This document shows, piece by piece, positions 16,923 through 23,322 of a DNA stretch of 23,322 bases (its first letter is position 1; every line of letters starts with the position of its first letter). The notes beneath the pieces were generated by a model. The model was given only the letters and a program-made list of their open reading frames with translations. It ran no database searches and was not told the DNA's origin. Source of the stretch: Hydrogenothermaceae bacterium (GTDB lineage Bacteria > Aquificota > Aquificae > Hydrogenothermales > Hydrogenothermaceae). The stretch is from positions 1 to 23,322 of the forward strand of contig JALSSE010000027.1 of the NCBI GenBank assembly GCA_026984415.1, written 5' to 3'. The position numbers and the translations under genes are program-made.

Positions 16923-16974
16923 TTAAGCTGCAGAAATATTAAGCAGCATAAATTTTTACGATTCTACAGCTTAA
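16923..16974 (-). other. Long intercistronic hairpin between nuoB and nuoCD
   Basis: In the nuo mRNA, UUAAGCUGUAGAA (16962-16974) pairs along its full 13 bases with UUCUGCAGCUUAA (16923-16935), one pair being G-U, with a 26-base loop. A second, shorter stem (GCUGC with GCAGC, inside 16927-16947) uses the same 3' arm, so the two are mutually exclusive. The 3' arm ends in the AA of the AAGGGG ribosome-binding site of nuoCD. It has no T-run, so it is not a terminator; a role in RNA stability, processing or nuoCD translation is plausible. Confidence 0.65.
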
Positions 16975-16976
16975 AT

Positions 16977-17495
16977 TTATTTCGTTTTTAAAGGTACAGA
17001 TGGCTGAGGTATTACAGGAATTTCCTGAACTTCCTTTCCTTCTCTTTTTGCTTTTATTTTCTTCTGCAACTGCAAAATACCCCATAATAATGCCTGAGGA
17101 GTTGGAGGACACCCTGGAACATACACATCAACTGGAATTATCCTGTCTACACCTTGAAGTGTAGAATAAGTAGGGAAAGGACCTCCTGCTGAAGCACATC
17201 CACCCATTGAGATAACCCATTTAGGGTCTGGCATCTGGTCATATATAAGTTTTAACATTGGTGCAACTTTGTTTACCACTGTTCCAGCAACAATCAGTAC
17301 ATCAGACTGTCTTGGAGAACCTCTAAAAATTATACCTAACCTGTCTGTGTCAAACCTTGATGCTGCTGTATGCATCATTTCAATAGCACAACATGCAAGT
17401 CCAATAGATACAGGCCAGAGTGAGTTTCTTCTACCCCAACTAAGAACTTCTTCTACAGTTGTCAAAATTATTCCGTTATTATTCATTATTGCCAT
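16977..17495 (-). CDS. nuoB: NADH-quinone oxidoreductase subunit B (N2 cluster)
   Basis: A 172-residue subunit that holds 4Fe-4S cluster N2, the last electron carrier before quinone. The four ligands are visible as the adjacent pair C35/C36 (GLACCAIEM), C100 (GGCAS) and C129 (VPGCPP), with RFDTDRLG and FRGSPRQSD as further family signatures. The C-terminal tail is Lys/Pro-rich. The start chosen is ATG at 17495, where AGGAG lies 7 bases upstream; a longer form starting at 17516 would extend further into nuoA and has no such site. It overlaps nuoA by 10 bases. Confidence 0.95.
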   Translation of the reverse strand: MAIMNNNGIILTTVEEVLSWGRRNSLWPVSIGLACCAIEMMHTAASRFDTDRLGIIFRGSPRQSDVLIVAGTVVNKVAPMLKLIYDQMPDPKWVISMGGCASAGGPFPTYSTLQGVDRIIPVDVYVPGCPPTPQALLWGILQLQKKIKAKREGKEVQEIPVIPQPSVPLKTK

Positions 17496-17860
17496 TTTAA
17501 TGCTCCTTTTTTCCATGCATAGATATAACCTAAAATTAATATAGCTAAAAATAAAAACATTTCAGTAAAAATAAATCCTGCGTTAACTTTTGCAAACTCT
17601 TTAAATATAACTGCCCATGGGAATACAAACGCTGCTTCAAGGTCAAATAAAACCAGAAGTAAACCAAGGAGATAGTATTTCTGGTCAATTGAAGTCCATG
17701 AAGTTTTATCATAAAGTGGAACACCACACTCGTATGGATAGTTTTTAGAATAACTTGGGGCTTTTGGTGCAATTAATCTGTTTAAAATTAAAAGAGCTGC
17801 ACCAATAACTATTGAAATAACTGCAAAGACAACAATTCCGAAATAACCTTCTGCAACCAT
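17486..17860 (-). CDS. nuoA: NADH-quinone oxidoreductase subunit A
   Basis: A 124-residue membrane subunit with three helices, first gene of the nuo cluster. Family signatures are [11 protein letters not shown] (conserved ExCG in the loop next to the quinone site), [23 protein letters not shown] broken here for length as [17 protein letters not shown], and a third hydrophobic helix ending in YAWKKGA. The start chosen is the ATG at 17860, six bases after GGAG; the ATG two codons earlier directly abuts that GGAG and is too close to use it. Confidence 0.94.
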   Translation of the reverse strand: MVAEGYFGIVVFAVISIVIGAALLILNRLIAPKAPSYSKNYPYECGVPLYDKTSWTSIDQKYYLLGLLLVLFDLEAAFVFPWAVIFKEFAKVNAGFIFTEMFLFLAILILGYIYAWKKGALKWQ

Positions 17861-17908
17861 TGGCATCTCCTATCAGCAAAATTCAAACAACGTTATATAT
17901 TTACCCAT

Positions 17909-17937
17909 AAGATACCTTATTATAAAAAATATTTCAA
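17909..17937 (-). promoter_or_regulatory. Probable sigma70-type promoter of the nuo cluster
   Basis: The minus strand has TTGAAA, 17 bases, then TATCTT, between the hsp20 terminator and nuoA. The -35 matches 5 of 6 and the -10 matches 4 of 6 consensus bases. It gives a leader of about 40 bases before nuoA. It is the best-placed promoter for the nuo genes and perhaps for gmk, rpoZ and pilSR further down. Confidence 0.5.
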
Positions 17938-17980
17938 GTGATAATACTTTTAGATTTCTAATTTACAGGGATATCAAAAT

Positions 17981-18005
17981 AAAAAAAGCCCGTAAAAAAC
18001 GGGCT
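17981..18005 (-). terminator. Intrinsic terminator of hsp20
   Basis: On the minus strand AGCCCGT pairs perfectly with ACGGGCT (7 bp, loop of 5 bases), followed by a run of seven T. It lies about 30 bases after the hsp20 stop codon and insulates the nuo cluster from hsp20 transcription. Confidence 0.9.
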
Positions 18006-18035
18006 AAAGAGGAAAATGTTATGGATTATAGATTT

Positions 18036-18485
18036 TTAAGAAATTTTAACTTCATGTTCTTTTTCAACTGTAGCTTTTGGAATAGTTAATTTTAAAATAC
18101 CATCCTGTATTTCTGCTTTTGCCTCTTCTGGTTTAACTTCTGTTGGAAGAGGAATAACCCTTTCAAAAGTTCCGTAAAATCTCTCACTTCTATAGTAGTT
18201 TTCTTCTTTTTTCTCTTCTTCTTTTTTAACTTCCCCTCTAATAATAACATTGTTATCTTTGATTTTAACCTGGATATCTTCTTTTTTAGCACCGGGGATT
18301 TCTGCTTCAATTATGATATTGTTATCTTTTTCATAAACATCTACCCTTGGTGTCCATGTTTGAACTTTTGCTGTTACTTCCTGGGGAACAACTTCTCCAA
18401 AAAGCTTGTTAAGTTCGTTTTCTATTCTTGCCAATTCTTTCAAAGGATTCCATCCAAATCCTGCTGGTAAGTTTCTTCTTTCCAT
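18036..18485 (-). CDS. Small heat shock protein, Hsp20/alpha-crystallin family
   Basis: A 149-residue ATP-independent holdase that binds unfolding proteins as a large oligomer. The N-terminal arm (1-45) includes NPLKELARIENELNKLF; the alpha-crystallin domain follows (about 46-140) with PRVDVYEKDNNIIIEAEIPG, GTFERVIPLP and the signature AEIQDGILKLTIPK. The end, EVKIS, provides a short I/V-x-I-type anchor. A GGAGG lies 8 bases before the ATG at 18485. It is a single-gene unit with its own strong promoter and terminator. No CIRCE element was seen. Confidence 0.95.
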   Translation of the reverse strand: MERRNLPAGFGWNPLKELARIENELNKLFGEVVPQEVTAKVQTWTPRVDVYEKDNNIIIEAEIPGAKKEDIQVKIKDNNVIIRGEVKKEEEKKEENYYRSERFYGTFERVIPLPTEVKPEEAKAEIQDGILKLTIPKATVEKEHEVKIS

Positions 18486-18525
18486 CTTTACTACCTCCTA
18501 TTTAAGTTTTTTCATTATATATAAT

Positions 18526-18554
18526 ATAATAATACCATACTAAAATTTTGTCAA
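18526..18554 (-). promoter_or_regulatory. Strong sigma70-type promoter of hsp20
   Basis: The minus strand has a perfect TTGACA, 17 bases, then TATTAT (5 of 6). A 12-base palindrome, ATTATATATAAT (18514-18525), lies directly downstream at the expected start point and might be an operator, though it is only AT-rich. This is the closest match to consensus in the window. Confidence 0.8.
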
Positions 18555-18637
18555 TATATTAAACTAAACTTTATTTTCCAAATAAAATTCTGTTTTATTT
18601 TTAAACTTACATTTTAAATTGTGAAAAAGGAAGAAGA

Positions 18638-19363
18638 TTAGTAATAAACTTCTTTTAGATATAAACCTTCAGGTGGAGCAAGAAACTTTCCAGCTGATGG
18701 GTCATTTTTTGATAAAATAATTTTTAAATCTTCAAGTGAAATACTGTTTGTTGCAACTTTAACAGAATGTCCAACAATTTTTCTAACCATATACCTTAAA
18801 AAATGTGAAGCTGTTATTTCTATTTCTAAATGTAATCCATCAAACTTTAAATTTATTTCTCTAATTTTTACATCTTCTCTTAAATATTCGCTTTTTTTAG
18901 CCATACTTAAAAGGTTTTTTGTGTTATGTATTAAATCCAGAGCATCTTTTAATCTTTTATAATCCAATTTATAACGGACATACCACGATAAATTATAAAG
19001 AAAAGGGTCTGGAAAAAGATGAACTTTATAAAGGTAAGTTTTGCCTTTTGCATCAAACCGTGAATTAAAATTTAGATGAACCTCTTCAACAGAAATAATA
19101 GATATATCCCTTGGAAGAGTTGAGTTTAAATATTTTAGTATTTCAGTAGTTTTTTTGTATCTTTTAACTTTAAAGTTGGCAACCTGTCCTAAAGCATGTA
19201 CCCCTGCATCTGTCCTTCCTGATGCAATTAATCTGATTCTTTCTTTAAATAAGTGTTCTAACTTTTTTTCAATTGTTTCCTGAACTGAAATGTGATTTTT
19301 TTGCCTCTGCCAGCCGTAATAATTTGTACCGATATATTTTAATAGTAATTTATAGTTAAACAT
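18638..19363 (-). CDS. truA: tRNA pseudouridine(38-40) synthase TruA
   Basis: A 241-residue enzyme that converts uridines 38-40 of the tRNA anticodon stem-loop to pseudouridine. The N-terminal YIGTNYYGWQRQ, the catalytic Asp D52 in SGRTDAGVHALGQVANF, SRFDAKGKTYLY and the C-terminal HFLRYMVRKIVG are family signatures. The usual HDF segment of the second half is replaced by KNL. Length is normal. There is no Shine-Dalgarno before the ATG at 19363; the gene starts 11 bases after the upstream small ORF, so reinitiation is likely. Confidence 0.95.
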   Translation of the reverse strand: MFNYKLLLKYIGTNYYGWQRQKNHISVQETIEKKLEHLFKERIRLIASGRTDAGVHALGQVANFKVKRYKKTTEILKYLNSTLPRDISIISVEEVHLNFNSRFDAKGKTYLYKVHLFPDPFLYNLSWYVRYKLDYKRLKDALDLIHNTKNLLSMAKKSEYLREDVKIREINLKFDGLHLEIEITASHFLRYMVRKIVGHSVKVATNSISLEDLKIILSKNDPSAGKFLAPPEGLYLKEVYY

Positions 19364-19374
19364 TGGAAAGGTTT

Positions 19375-19542
19375 TCAGACATAAATATCAATTATATGGT
19401 CTGTCTTTTTTTGTGGAGATTGTTTATTTTCCTCTTTCTTTTTAGGTTTTTTATTGTATTTCAGTTTAATCCAATCTCTTTCTTTTCTCTGGTCATCAAC
19501 TGGTTTTATTTTCAATACTTCTGAAACATTAAATTCATCCAT
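19375..19542 (-). CDS. Small basic protein of unknown function (55 aa)
   Basis: I do not recognise this protein. The frame runs from an ATG at 19542, with AAGG 9 bases upstream, to a stop at 19375. An upstream GTG at 19590 in the same frame lacks a ribosome-binding site and is less likely. The sequence has an acidic start (MDEFNVSEVL), a mixed-charge middle (KPVDDQRKERDWIKLKY) and a Lys-rich, probably disordered stretch before IIDIYV. It has no membrane segment. It fills the space between the Crp/Fnr gene and truA, and truA lacks its own ribosome-binding site, which supports translation here. Confidence 0.55.
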   Translation of the reverse strand: MDEFNVSEVLKIKPVDDQRKERDWIKLKYNKKPKKKEENKQSPQKKTDHIIDIYV

Positions 19543-19598
19543 AATTAACAACCTTAAAATTGAGTTATTTATAAATTTAGTGATAAACACTGATTATT

Positions 19599-20282
19599 TC
19601 AAGAAACTAAAGATTCAAAGAAATCTAAATCAAGTATTTCAATCCTTCCCCGCTGGGTATTAAGTCTTCCTTCTTTTTTCCATTTACTGATTATTCTTAT
19701 TGCAGTTTCAACAGTTGTTCCTGTCATTTCTGCAATGTCCTGTCTTGTTATAGGTGCATTTATAACAATTTTTCCATTTTCTTCTTTTCCTATCTTTTTA
19801 GCCAATTCCAGTAACAGACTTGCTATTCTTCCTTCTACTTTCTCTGCTGCTAAACTTTTCAACCTGTCGTATGCTTCTAAAACCCTTTTACTTGCATCAC
19901 AGGTAATTCTTACAGCTATAGCAGGGTAAGTTACAAGAAGTCTTAAAAAATCTGCATTTGGAATGTGAAGAACAGTTGAGTCAATTAATGCCTGTGCAGT
20001 GTATGTACTTTCTGGTTTAGAATCTCCAACAACAAGCCATCCAAAAACTTCCCCTGGTGTAACAAGTCTTAGAATAACAGTTTTCCCATCAGCAGTTTCT
20101 TTTGTTAATTTAACTATTCCGTCAACAAGTATGTAAATCCCCGGTTCATCATCACCTTCAAAAAATATATATTCATTCTTTTTATACTTTCTTTCGTGGA
20201 AAAATTTAGCAATTTCCTCTAATTCTTTTGGCTTAAGCCCTTCAAATAAGTTAATTTTAGATAAAAATTCTTCTTTATTCAT
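19599..20282 (-). CDS. Crp/Fnr-family transcription regulator without Fe-S cysteines
   Basis: A 227-residue regulator. The cyclic-nucleotide-binding-like beta roll spans about 10-125 (EYIFFEGDDEPGIYILVDG), followed by the dimer helix and a winged helix-turn-helix (about 170-225). The recognition helix GTTVETAIRIISKWKKEG aligns with TVETISRLLGRFQKSG of E. coli FNR: Glu and Arg of the E-xx-SR contact are kept, Ser is replaced by Ile. There is one Cys (C128), so no FNR-type Fe-S cluster; the effector could be a nucleotide, haem-bound gas or redox signal. GAGG precedes the ATG at 20282. It follows the MlaD gene by 18 bases. Confidence 0.92.
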   Translation of the reverse strand: MNKEEFLSKINLFEGLKPKELEEIAKFFHERKYKKNEYIFFEGDDEPGIYILVDGIVKLTKETADGKTVILRLVTPGEVFGWLVVGDSKPESTYTAQALIDSTVLHIPNADFLRLLVTYPAIAVRITCDASKRVLEAYDRLKSLAAEKVEGRIASLLLELAKKIGKEENGKIVINAPITRQDIAEMTGTTVETAIRIISKWKKEGRLNTQRGRIEILDLDFFESLVS

Positions 20283-20300
20283 TTTTACCTCAAGTCGATT

Positions 20301-21851
20301 TTATTGGGTCGCAGATACAGCACCTAACAAATATTTGATATATTCATCACTAAATAAGAAACCACCACCAATATAAATACCACGAACATTATCATTTAAC
20401 AAGTCTGAGCCACCAAATTTAACAAAAATTGGATTCTTCTTAAAGTAATAATTTATCCCTATATCTAATTCTGGGTTGTCTGGTTCTCCTTCAAATTTAC
20501 TTCTATCAAATTTGTAAATGTCTGTAGAAATTTTAAAGTTATTTTTGTACGTGTAATCTATACCTATATCTCCTGAAGATTCCTTTAAACCACCTCTAAA
20601 CCAGAGTCCACTATTTTTAAATTTAATTAATTTTCTGGCATATTGAATATCAAACAAAATTCCAAATTTTTTCTGTATTTTCTCTGTTGGAACTCCACCT
20701 GTTACAGATTCTTCAATTTTTGAGATACTACCGTTAGAGTTATTAACAAATCCAAGGTAGTAATACCTGTCATCTTTTGGAGACATTATAAAGGCAATTC
20801 CACTTTTTGCATCCTCGTTTCCTGTGTGTTTTTCTCCATAGATTGATATATCGAATTCTGAATCCATTAAAACTTTGAATGGTTTTGAAAATGCTTCTAT
20901 ACTTTCATTTGCCGATTTGTATAGCTTATCTTCATTAATTAACTTTCCTATTGTACCCTGTCCTTTATCTACTTTTTCAAGAATGTTTTTAAGTTTTTCC
21001 GAAGATTCTTTTACATTAGCTACAGAAACCCTTACATCAGGTCTATTTTCTTTTATAACATCCCTTACCTGTACTGCTGCCTGGTCAACATCTTCTATTA
21101 AATCTGGTGTTCTTTTTTTCAGAGCTTCTGATGTTTCACGGAGATTTGCAATTAGTTCCTTTAAATTTTCTTTATTTTCTGAAGTAATACTTTCAAGATT
21201 GTCAGCTACTTTATCAAGTTTTTTAATTAAAGAAGGTAAATTTTTCCTTAAATCTGATGTTATGTATTTTACATTTTCAAGTGATTGGTCGATATTTTTT
21301 TCATTCTTTGAAAGTATTTTATTGGCATTATCTATTAAATCTCCAAGTCCCCTTAATATTCTCTCTAAATCACCTTTTTCTAAAGATTTAGAAAGCTGGT
21401 CAATCAGTTTACTTAATTTTCCTGCAACTTCTTCTGCCGTTGCAAATGTCTGTTCTGTTGTTGCATATATTTTTGAACGGACAATAAAATCACCACTTGC
21501 TAATTTTCCAGATTCAGGATGTCCCGGGTCAATATATACGTATTTATCACCCATCAATCCGTATGTTCTTATATATGCAATTGCATCTCTGTAAATAGGT
21601 ACTTCTGATTTTATTGAAACTTTTACTTTTATTCTGTTATTTTTTTCAAATGTTATATCTTCTACTCTACCTACTTTTACACCTTTAACCTCAACATCTG
21701 CTCCTATTGAGAGGCCTCCAACTTCATCAAAATAGATGTAATAAAATTTTTTCTCTACGCCAAATTCTTTATCACTGAAAGTAAGAATAAGGTATGCAGC
21801 TATAAAAGATGTAAGTATAACGAATATACCTACTTTAAAAGGTGTTTTCAC
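20301..21851 (-). CDS. mlaD: MlaD/MCE-family lipid transport protein with C-terminal beta-rich domain
   Basis: A 516-residue MCE protein of the type that moves lipids between inner and outer membranes with MlaE/MlaF-type ABC partners. It has an N-terminal anchor helix (about 7-25), one MCE domain (about 36-115, with VGGLSIGADVEVKGVKVGRV and GLMGDKYVYIDPG), a long helical, probably coiled-coil region (about 130-320), and a C-terminal domain of about 190 residues from F325. That last domain consists of alternating polar/hydrophobic strands with Tyr, Gly and Asn turns (GLWFRGGLKESSGDIGIDYTY broken here as GLWFRGG, IGIDYTY, IGINYYF, IYIGGGF), typical of an outer-membrane barrel. E. coli MlaD is only about 180 residues. 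The start is GTG at 21851 with GGAG upstream, two bases after the dehydroquinate synthase gene. No mlaE or mlaF is in the window. Confidence 0.88.
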   Translation of the reverse strand: MKTPFKVGIFVILTSFIAAYLILTFSDKEFGVEKKFYYIYFDEVGGLSIGADVEVKGVKVGRVEDITFEKNNRIKVKVSIKSEVPIYRDAIAYIRTYGLMGDKYVYIDPGHPESGKLASGDFIVRSKIYATTEQTFATAEEVAGKLSKLIDQLSKSLEKGDLERILRGLGDLIDNANKILSKNEKNIDQSLENVKYITSDLRKNLPSLIKKLDKVADNLESITSENKENLKELIANLRETSEALKKRTPDLIEDVDQAAVQVRDVIKENRPDVRVSVANVKESSEKLKNILEKVDKGQGTIGKLINEDKLYKSANESIEAFSKPFKVLMDSEFDISIYGEKHTGNEDAKSGIAFIMSPKDDRYYYLGFVNNSNGSISKIEESVTGGVPTEKIQKKFGILFDIQYARKLIKFKNSGLWFRGGLKESSGDIGIDYTYKNNFKISTDIYKFDRSKFEGEPDNPELDIGINYYFKKNPIFVKFGGSDLLNDNVRGIYIGGGFLFSDEYIKYLLGAVSATQ

Positions 21852-21853
21852 TT

Positions 21854-22846
21854 TTATTTCTCCATTATACTTTCTTCAACTTTCATTCCAAAATGCCTTC
21901 CAGCCTCTTCTACGTATCCTATAATTTCGTCTCCAACCTGTAAATCAACAACAGATACAAGAGAACCATCTCCTTTAACAAGTCTTATTGTCTCGGCATT
22001 CTGAAGAACAGCAGAAAGTTTTTTTCCCTGATATTCAGCCTCTACTAACATCATTGGTCTTCTTTCTATCTTTGAACGACCTACATCAACAACCCTTCCA
22101 TTTCCTTCTATGTCGTAAACCATTACTTCTTTCCCTGCTGATAGTTCACATAAATAAACAGTTTTTCCACCGGGAACTCTTGTATACATATGTACAGCCC
22201 CTGCATTTACCCTAAAAGGTCTTGAGGCAACGTATGGAGATTCTTCTGTTTCTGCATGTACAAAAATCATTCCAGCGGAAGAATTTCCAACTAACATTCC
22301 TTCCCCTCTTCTCAATAATGATGTTGTGTCAACAGCAACCCTATCCCCCATTCCTAATAGTTTAATAGAGGTTACTTTTGCTTTTACTAAATCTACGTGT
22401 TCCTCTAAATCTTTTACAACTTTTGCTACTTTTTTTATCTCATTAAAATCTTTCGTATTTAATACGATTCCTTTTACTCCTTTTTCTAATATTCCAAGTG
22501 CAGTCCTTGCCTCTTCTACATTTTTAACTTCTGCATAAATATTTTCAGATTGGGCTATCAGGTTTTCTAAAGGAATTATTGTCCAGTCAGTAGTTTGAAC
22601 TATAACTTTTTTACCTTTTTTCGCAAGTTCTGCAGCCCTTTCTTCATCTTTTTTATTTTCTATTCTTACAAATACAAAATCATCTGTTAAATTCCCTTTT
22701 TTGTCCTGAATAATAAATTTAACCCTTCCTAATTTTTTAAACTCTTCTTCTTTTTCTTCTGGAATGATTATATAATCAACTCCTGATTCAATAGCCGTTG
22801 TAACAATATTTTTGTTGTTGTCAGCATTAACTATAAATTCTTTCAT
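21854..22846 (-). CDS. 3-dehydroquinate synthase II (archaeal type, AroB')
   Basis: A 330-residue protein of the class II dehydroquinate synthase family, unrelated to classical AroB. In methanogens it converts 2-amino-3,7-dideoxy-D-threo-hept-6-ulosonate with NAD+ to 3-dehydroquinate. Family signatures: DYIIIPEE near the N-terminus, LLRRGEGMLVGNSSAGM, HAETEESPYVASRPFRVNAG, the following AVHMYTRVPGGKT, KIERRPMMLVEAEY and LQNAETIRLV. Length is typical. ATG at 22846 with AGGAGAGG directly upstream. The partner enzyme that makes the archaeal precursor is not in the window. It may start the operon that continues with mlaD, the Crp/Fnr gene and truA. Confidence 0.9.
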   Translation of the reverse strand: MKEFIVNADNNKNIVTTAIESGVDYIIIPEEKEEEFKKLGRVKFIIQDKKGNLTDDFVFVRIENKKDEERAAELAKKGKKVIVQTTDWTIIPLENLIAQSENIYAEVKNVEEARTALGILEKGVKGIVLNTKDFNEIKKVAKVVKDLEEHVDLVKAKVTSIKLLGMGDRVAVDTTSLLRRGEGMLVGNSSAGMIFVHAETEESPYVASRPFRVNAGAVHMYTRVPGGKTVYLCELSAGKEVMVYDIEGNGRVVDVGRSKIERRPMMLVEAEYQGKKLSAVLQNAETIRLVKGDGSLVSVVDLQVGDEIIGYVEEAGRHFGMKVEESIMEK

Positions 22847-22865
22847 TTCCTCTCCTTTTAGTTTG

Positions 22866-22889
22866 ATATTAGGTATTACTAATATTATA
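22866..22889 (-). promoter_or_regulatory. -10-like element overlapping an inverted repeat before the dehydroquinate synthase gene
   Basis: An inverted repeat, ATATTAG-6 bases-CTAATAT (22866-22885), overlaps a perfect TATAAT on the minus strand (22884-22889). A second TATAAT lies at 22893-22898. No -35 hexamer of quality is seen at 16-18 bases for either. The repeat could be an operator; the AT-rich context lowers confidence. Confidence 0.3.
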
Positions 22890-22911
22890 TCAATTATAAA
22901 AATTTCATATC

Positions 22912-23322
22912 TTAATTTTGCTTTTTATAGATAATTACCATCACTATTCCAAACAGAAAAGATTTTGTTTTATGTTTTTCAAACCCGTATCTTTTAAGTA
23001 TTTCCTCTAACTGCTCCATTGTTAGTGAATTTCTAATTGAATCAATAAAGTAATCGTATTCCTCTCTTGAAAAAATTAACCTTCCAAATGGTCTGAAAAT
23101 TTTGTCTCCAAAGAATAAAATAAACTTATAAAACTTTTCAGATTTGGGTTTTCCTATTTCTAAAATAGATACATACCCATTTTTAGACAGAACCCTATTT
23201 ACCTCGTTTAATGTTTTATTTATATCAAGATGTCTCAATGTAAGTGAAAAAAATATATTATCCATTGTGTTGTCTTTTATAGGTAGTTCCAAAATAGAAG
23301 CCCTTACAAATAATACATCTTC
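22912..23322 (-). CDS. UbiE/MenG-type SAM methyltransferase, N-terminus cut by window edge
   Basis: The minus frame is open from the window edge to a stop at 22912 (136 residues seen). The stretch resembles the C-terminal half of UbiE/MenG, which methylates the quinone ring in the last steps of menaquinone or ubiquinone synthesis: ELPIKDNTMDNI (compare LPF.D.SFD), SLTLRHLDINKTLNEVNRVL, NGYVSILEIGKP, a segment with an FGRLIF-x-REEYDYFIDSI pattern, and GFEKHKTKSFLFGIVMVI. The SAM-binding GxGxG motif lies outside the window. A TTG at 23292 could be read as a start but falls inside the conserved domain, so the gene must extend further. A quinone role would suit the nuo genes nearby; another class I methyltransferase is possible. 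Confidence 0.85.
   Translation of the reverse strand, partial: EDVLFVRASILELPIKDNTMDNIFFSLTLRHLDINKTLNEVNRVLSKNGYVSILEIGKPKSEKFYKFILFFGDKIFRPFGRLIFSREEYDYFIDSIRNSLTMEQLEEILKRYGFEKHKTKSFLFGIVMVIIYKKQN

Noticed and set aside
17861..17980. FNR-type site (TTGAT-N4-ATCAA) before nuoA
   Set aside because: No dyad of that form was found in the nuo leader, so control by the nearby Crp/Fnr protein cannot be supported from sequence.
18580..18600. Inverted repeat AAATAAAA/TTTTATTT after truA as a terminator
   Set aside because: The stem contains only A-T pairs, too weak for an intrinsic terminator, and such matches are expected by chance in this AT-rich gap.
20875..21594. Plus-strand open frame of 239 codons
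   Set aside because: It lies antisense to the helical region of the MlaD gene, is Ser/Phe/Leu-rich as expected from the complement of Lys/Glu/Asp-rich codons, and has no recognisable domain.

Overview
All convincing genes in this window lie on the minus strand, so transcription runs from high to low coordinates. The DNA is AT-rich with tightly packed genes, Lys/Ile/Phe-rich proteins and frequent TTG starts. A fused nuoCD inside a nuo cluster with no nuoEFG, an archaeal-type (class II) 3-dehydroquinate synthase and a sigma54-controlled type IV pilin locus suggest a thermophilic, chemolithotrophic Aquificota bacterium, perhaps Hydrogenothermaceae (Sulfurihydrogenibium/Persephonella-like). That placement is inferred from protein character and gene content, not from a marker comparison. 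No tRNA, rRNA, CRISPR array, insertion sequence or phage gene was seen. No gene-free stretch exceeds 300 bases.

Layout in order of transcription. (1) 23322-18638: the C-terminal part of a UbiE/MenG-type methyltransferase, then a probable operon of class II 3-dehydroquinate synthase, a long MlaD/MCE protein with a C-terminal beta-rich domain, a Crp/Fnr regulator without Fe-S cysteines, a 55-residue orphan and truA. (2) 18554-17981: a free-standing Hsp20 gene with its own near-consensus promoter and terminator. (3) 17937-7567: the complex I cluster nuoA-B-CD-H-I-J-K-L-M-N, with a promoter before nuoA, a strong intercistronic hairpin before nuoCD and a possible internal promoter before nuoH. (4) 7562-3739: gmk, a VanZ-family gene, rpoZ, pilS and pilR follow without a visible terminator. 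(5) 3767-1: a pilin module. It has tandem TGACA/TGTCA sites overlapping the end of pilR, a -24/-12 promoter, a first pilin, a second pilin, an STT3/PglB-type oligosaccharyltransferase and a GGDEF protein cut by the window edge.

The pilin module is the most interesting part. PilS/PilR probably drives sigma54-dependent transcription of two type IV pilins that carry seven N-X-S/T sequons between them. An STT3-family enzyme begins 11 bases after the second pilin. This looks like a dedicated N-glycosylation system for type IV pili; the better known pilin modification enzymes are O-linked (PilO/PglL/TfpO). An intrinsic-terminator hairpin sits inside the leader-peptide codons of the second pilin, so pilin 2, the transferase and the GGDEF protein should be expressed at a fraction of pilin 1, possibly tuned by ribosomes starting on pilin 2. 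The GGDEF gene ties the same transcript to c-di-GMP signalling. A second notable item is the MlaD protein, whose helical rod and C-terminal beta domain resemble the transenvelope MlaD of diderm Firmicutes.
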